DNA from: Microcaldota archaeon
GTDB taxonomy: Archaea; Micrarchaeota; Micrarchaeia; Anstonellales; J096
Assembly: GCA_025058915.1 (NCBI GenBank)
Contig: JANXEC010000020.1
Coordinates: 1-8,619 of the forward strand
Length of the DNA stretch: 8,619 nucleotides
Direction of reading: 5' to 3'
Part shown: positions 5,988 to 8,619 of the stretch, piece after piece
Numbering within the stretch: position 1 is the stretch's first letter
How the letters are laid out: each line of letters opens with the position of its first letter
Notes under the pieces: generated by a model
The model's input: only the letters and a program-made list of their open reading frames with translations
Told to the model about the DNA's origin: nothing
The model's database searches: none
Made by a program: the position numbers and the translations under genes

Positions 5988-8619
5988 ATGTATGCTTACA
6001 TCATTCTGATGATCATAATTACTTTTGGAGGCGGCAACATATCTGATGAATACTTCAAAGGAATAGATGATGCCCTAAGATCAATATCTAACACCCCATA
6101 TATCAGAGAGATAGTGCAGGGTGATCTTAGAGCAGGAACCACTCCTGGATGGTTCAGAATAGGAATGATAGGCCTAATAATAGGTCTTATCTTGGTTATA
6201 GCTCTGAATTTCTCAGCAGATTTGGTTAATTCCCCTAGACTAAAGGCAATGGCAAATATAGAGATGAAAGAGTTTGGATTTTCCTTCTTGATCCTTATAG
6301 GTCTGCTGGCGTTGATGTATATAATGGATGAAATATTCATAAATGTAACTAGATCCTCATCGAATCCCAGCCTCAATCAATGTAATTCCAGTGGATGTGT
6401 ATATAGATACATCGGAGATCTGATAAAGAACAATTATGATATATTCAAGAGTATGGTTATTGAGAGTGTTAAAATTGCATCTGCAAAATACAAGAGTGGT
6501 AGTGAGAGAACAGGATTCAAACTCGATTACCCAGGAATACCATCATTAGGATTCACTGTGGTAAGTGGTTTCACTCCATATATTGCAGAGGAACAATACT
6601 ATCTCCTTGGATTATACATTATGAGCATATCCAGCGGAATATATGCACTCACGATGGGTCTAATAAACATAGTAGCACCTCTCTTTATAAGCATAGGTGT
6701 ATTCCTCAGACCCCTACCATTCTTCAGAAAGCTTGGGGGAACCATGCTAGCTATTGGAGTTGGATTCTTCATAGTCTTACCAAGTGTTATTGTGCTACTC
6801 TACTCGTTCCCTCCTAGTTTAGGTCTTAGCTATACTGTGAATGAATGTCCAGAATTGTGTAAAATAGATATCGTTGCATATTCAGGCAATCAGAGACTTA
6901 CTTATGATGCAGCATTTAGAAGGCTCTCAGCACAGGGTCTAAGCTCTGTAGAGATTAGTATATTTCTAGATGGTTTGAATACTAGACAGAGGAATGGTGT
7001 TGTATCCTGTGAATACATAAACAGAAATCTAATCAACATCCCTGGTATAACACCTATAGTTCTACAGAAAGGTAGAAACATAGGGATAGATATGAACACA
7101 TGTCCAAGAATATGTAGGAAGATTCCATATCCGATTGATATACCTATATGCTATTTTGCCTCATCTGCATGCTCAAAGCTTTATGATGAAACAAACGGAA
7201 TGTGTTTTCTAGAAATGTATGATCTGAATCTATTATCGATACCAGTTAGATTGGCTGATGGGAGTAATAGAATATTGAGAGATTATATAAGAGATAGTAA
7301 CTGTACAAAACTCCTACCTATGCGTCCAACAGCAGAGGATTATAATATATATTGTCCTCTCTCCTGTAGAGGCTATTACAACAGAATTGTGTGGGGTCCT
7401 TTCTCTGAAGAGGAGATACAGAGAATCTTGAACAGTAATAACAGAGATATATTAGAAATGATAGATTCAGTAAACGGTAATAAAATATCAGAGAGAATTG
7501 CAGAGTTTCTGAAAGATAACAACAACTTTGAAATGATTATATCTGACATAATAAATGGAAGTATCAAGCAAGTTTGGAATGCAGATATACTAATTACATG
7601 TGGTGGAATGTATAATCTATTAGGGAGCAACCAGCCTTGTTATGATCCTAATAACTATAATCATCCTATCAAAGCAATACATTCTGCAATCCGGACTAAT
7701 CCACCCGATGACAATACTCTTAGGAATAATATAAATCAACAATATGGATCTGGATATGGAGACAAGGCTCTGCAAATAAGAAACAATAACAAACCTCTAC
7801 AAGACAATGGATTATCATCTTATAAGATATTCCAGGATGTATACCAAGGTCTAAGCTTCCAGACCACTGAGCAGCAGATAATTCAAGATTTCAGAAACCG
7901 ATATTTGCGCAGGGTTTTGGATAACAAACAAACAATAGACATTCCTAATGATCCAAATTTTCAGGGTTGGAGAGTTAGATTCGGAAACCTCTGGAGAACA
8001 TCCTGCAATGGAAATGATGTATTTCAAGTGATGCAATTAGTAGTGAATGTGAATAGGGATCCCTCGATCACTTCTGTTGGAACTGATGATATCTTTAGAA
8101 TAGCTAGTTGCTCAGAGATATTTGCTAATTATATCAATCAATTCATTCAGTCTCTTAAGAATCAATTAAATATGCCTTTTGATGCATATGGAGTATGTAA
8201 TCCTGAAGAGGAATTCAAAATTGATTGCGGATATTCAGATCGATCCATCTGCCCTTCAGAAACAAAATGCATGAATGTATACAAAACGAAAGCCCAACAA
8301 TCACCACATCAGATATGGAATTCGATTAGATCTACTTATTTCAGTGGATATTCTTTGGATCCTTCAGTAGCTAGACAGGAATTATCTAAGATAGGATTGC
8401 CTATCTATCCAAAGGAACAGGACTGCAGTCTTAGCATCAGTATACATCCTGATCTACTCAGATTCCCTCCATCACCAGACTGCTCAAAATGCAGAGAGAT
8501 GAGTTCTATGAGTAATAATAATTACCTGTTTGATTATATAGGGAATGCAGTGATAAGAATCGTAACCCTGCCTCTGATAGCAATCTTTATAACTTTTGTA
8601 ACTATTATATCTATATCAG
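5988..8619 (+). CDS. Giant polytopic membrane protein with Cys-rich ectodomain, 3' end missing
   Basis: The frame from ATG 5988 stays open for 877 codons to the window edge. The start is the only ATG after in-frame stops at 5943 and 5970, four bases after the previous stop; only weak ribosome-site sequence precedes it. Seen in order: signal-like MYAYIILMIIITFGGG; TM1 about 56-76; charged loop NSPRLKAMANIEMKEF; TM2 about 98-113; an outside segment with Cys132 and Cys137; TM3 about 210-239; basic loop R241-P-L-P-F-F-R-K-L-G; TM4 about 251-273; then about 570 residues with 22 cysteines, including CPELC (287), CPRIC (372), CPLSC (456) and CSKC (832); and a last TM about 857-877. The core matches the two upstream genes. 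By the positive-inside rule the cysteine-rich insert lies outside the cell. By analogy with the 924-aa protein the stop should come soon after the window end. No known family was recognised for the insert. Confidence 0.85.
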   Translation, partial: MYAYIILMIIITFGGGNISDEYFKGIDDALRSISNTPYIREIVQGDLRAGTTPGWFRIGMIGLIIGLILVIALNFSADLVNSPRLKAMANIEMKEFGFSFLILIGLLALMYIMDEIFINVTRSSSNPSLNQCNSSGCVYRYIGDLIKNNYDIFKSMVIESVKIASAKYKSGSERTGFKLDYPGIPSLGFTVVSGFTPYIAEEQYYLLGLYIMSISSGIYALTMGLINIVAPLFISIGVFLRPLPFFRKLGGTMLAIGVGFFIVLPSVIVLLYSFPPSLGLSYTVNECPELCKIDIVAYSGNQRLTYDAAFRRLSAQGLSSVEISIFLDGLNTRQRNGVVSCEYINRNLINIPGITPIVLQKGRNIGIDMNTCPRICRKIPYPIDIPICYFASSACSKLYDETNGMCFLEMYDLNLLSIPVRLADGSNRILRDYIRDSNCTKLLPMRPTAEDYNIYCPLSCRGYYNRIVWGPFSEEEIQRILNSNNRDILEMIDSVNGNKISERIAEFLKDNNNFEMIISDIINGSIKQVWNADILITCGGMYNLLGSNQPCYDPNNYNHPIKAIHSAIRTNPPDDNTLRNNINQQYGSGYGDKALQIRNNNKPLQDNGLSSYKIFQDVYQGLSFQTTEQQIIQDFRNRYLRRVLDNKQTIDIPNDPNFQGWRVRFGNLWRTSCNGNDVFQVMQLVVNVNRDPSITSVGTDDIFRIASCSEIFANYINQFIQSLKNQLNMPFDAYGVCNPEEEFKIDCGYSDRSICPSETKCMNVYKTKAQQSPHQIWNSIRSTYFSGYSLDPSVARQELSKIGLPIYPKEQDCSLSISIHPDLLRFPPSPDCSKCREMSSMSNNNYLFDYIGNAVIRIVTLPLIAIFITFVTIISIS

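Noticed and set aside
5996..8036. Minus-strand ORFs at 5996-6376, 6902-7099, 7376-7630 and 7851-8036
   Set aside because: All lie opposite the long plus-strand frame from 5988, which has signal peptide, membrane spans and patterned cysteines; the antisense frames show no family or start signal.
1..8619. tRNA, rRNA, CRISPR arrays, insertion sequences or long DNA repeats
   Set aside because: None noticed on reading; nearly every base is in one of six coding frames and the gaps are too short.

Overview
The window looks like archaeal, AT-rich chromosome. Arginine is written almost entirely as AGA/AGG and ATA is a common isoleucine codon. The only real intergenic gap carries an archaeal BRE/TATA promoter placed for leaderless transcription, and one gene belongs to the PF04008 family, which is mostly archaeal. 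Gene content (a carotenoid desaturase and very large, poorly conserved, cysteine-rich membrane proteins with signal peptides) would suit a thermophilic or DPANN-type archaeon. The lineage is an inference and cannot be settled from this sequence alone.

Layout, all on the + strand and almost fully coding. (1) 1-1392: 3' part of a CrtI-type FAD-dependent phytoene desaturase, cut off by the window start just after the dinucleotide-binding motif. (2) 1393-1429: the only gap, with a TATA box about 27 bases before the next ATG. (3) 1430-1912: a complete PF04008 (adenosine-specific kinase / DUF355) protein. (4) 1919-2227: a small, helical, basic-tailed protein I do not recognise. (5) 2224-4998: a 924-aa secreted and membrane protein with a cysteine-rich head, four Ig-like repeats and a polytopic membrane domain. 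(6) 4976-5983: a compact polytopic membrane protein. (7) 5988 to the window end: a giant membrane protein (877 codons seen, no stop yet) with a roughly 570-residue cysteine-rich extracellular insert.

Genes 3 to 7 overlap or are separated by only a few bases, so they probably form one operon read from the promoter at 1394-1407. Its core is genes 5 to 7. These share one membrane scaffold, including the exactly spaced motif R-x2-P-x2-[KR]-[KR]-x-G-x14-P, but carry very different outside parts. I read them as diverged paralogs of a VirB6/TrbL-like polytopic family, possibly the membrane channel and surface-contact parts of a secretion or cell-cell interaction apparatus. The scaffold sharing is visible in the sequence; the secretion role is inference.
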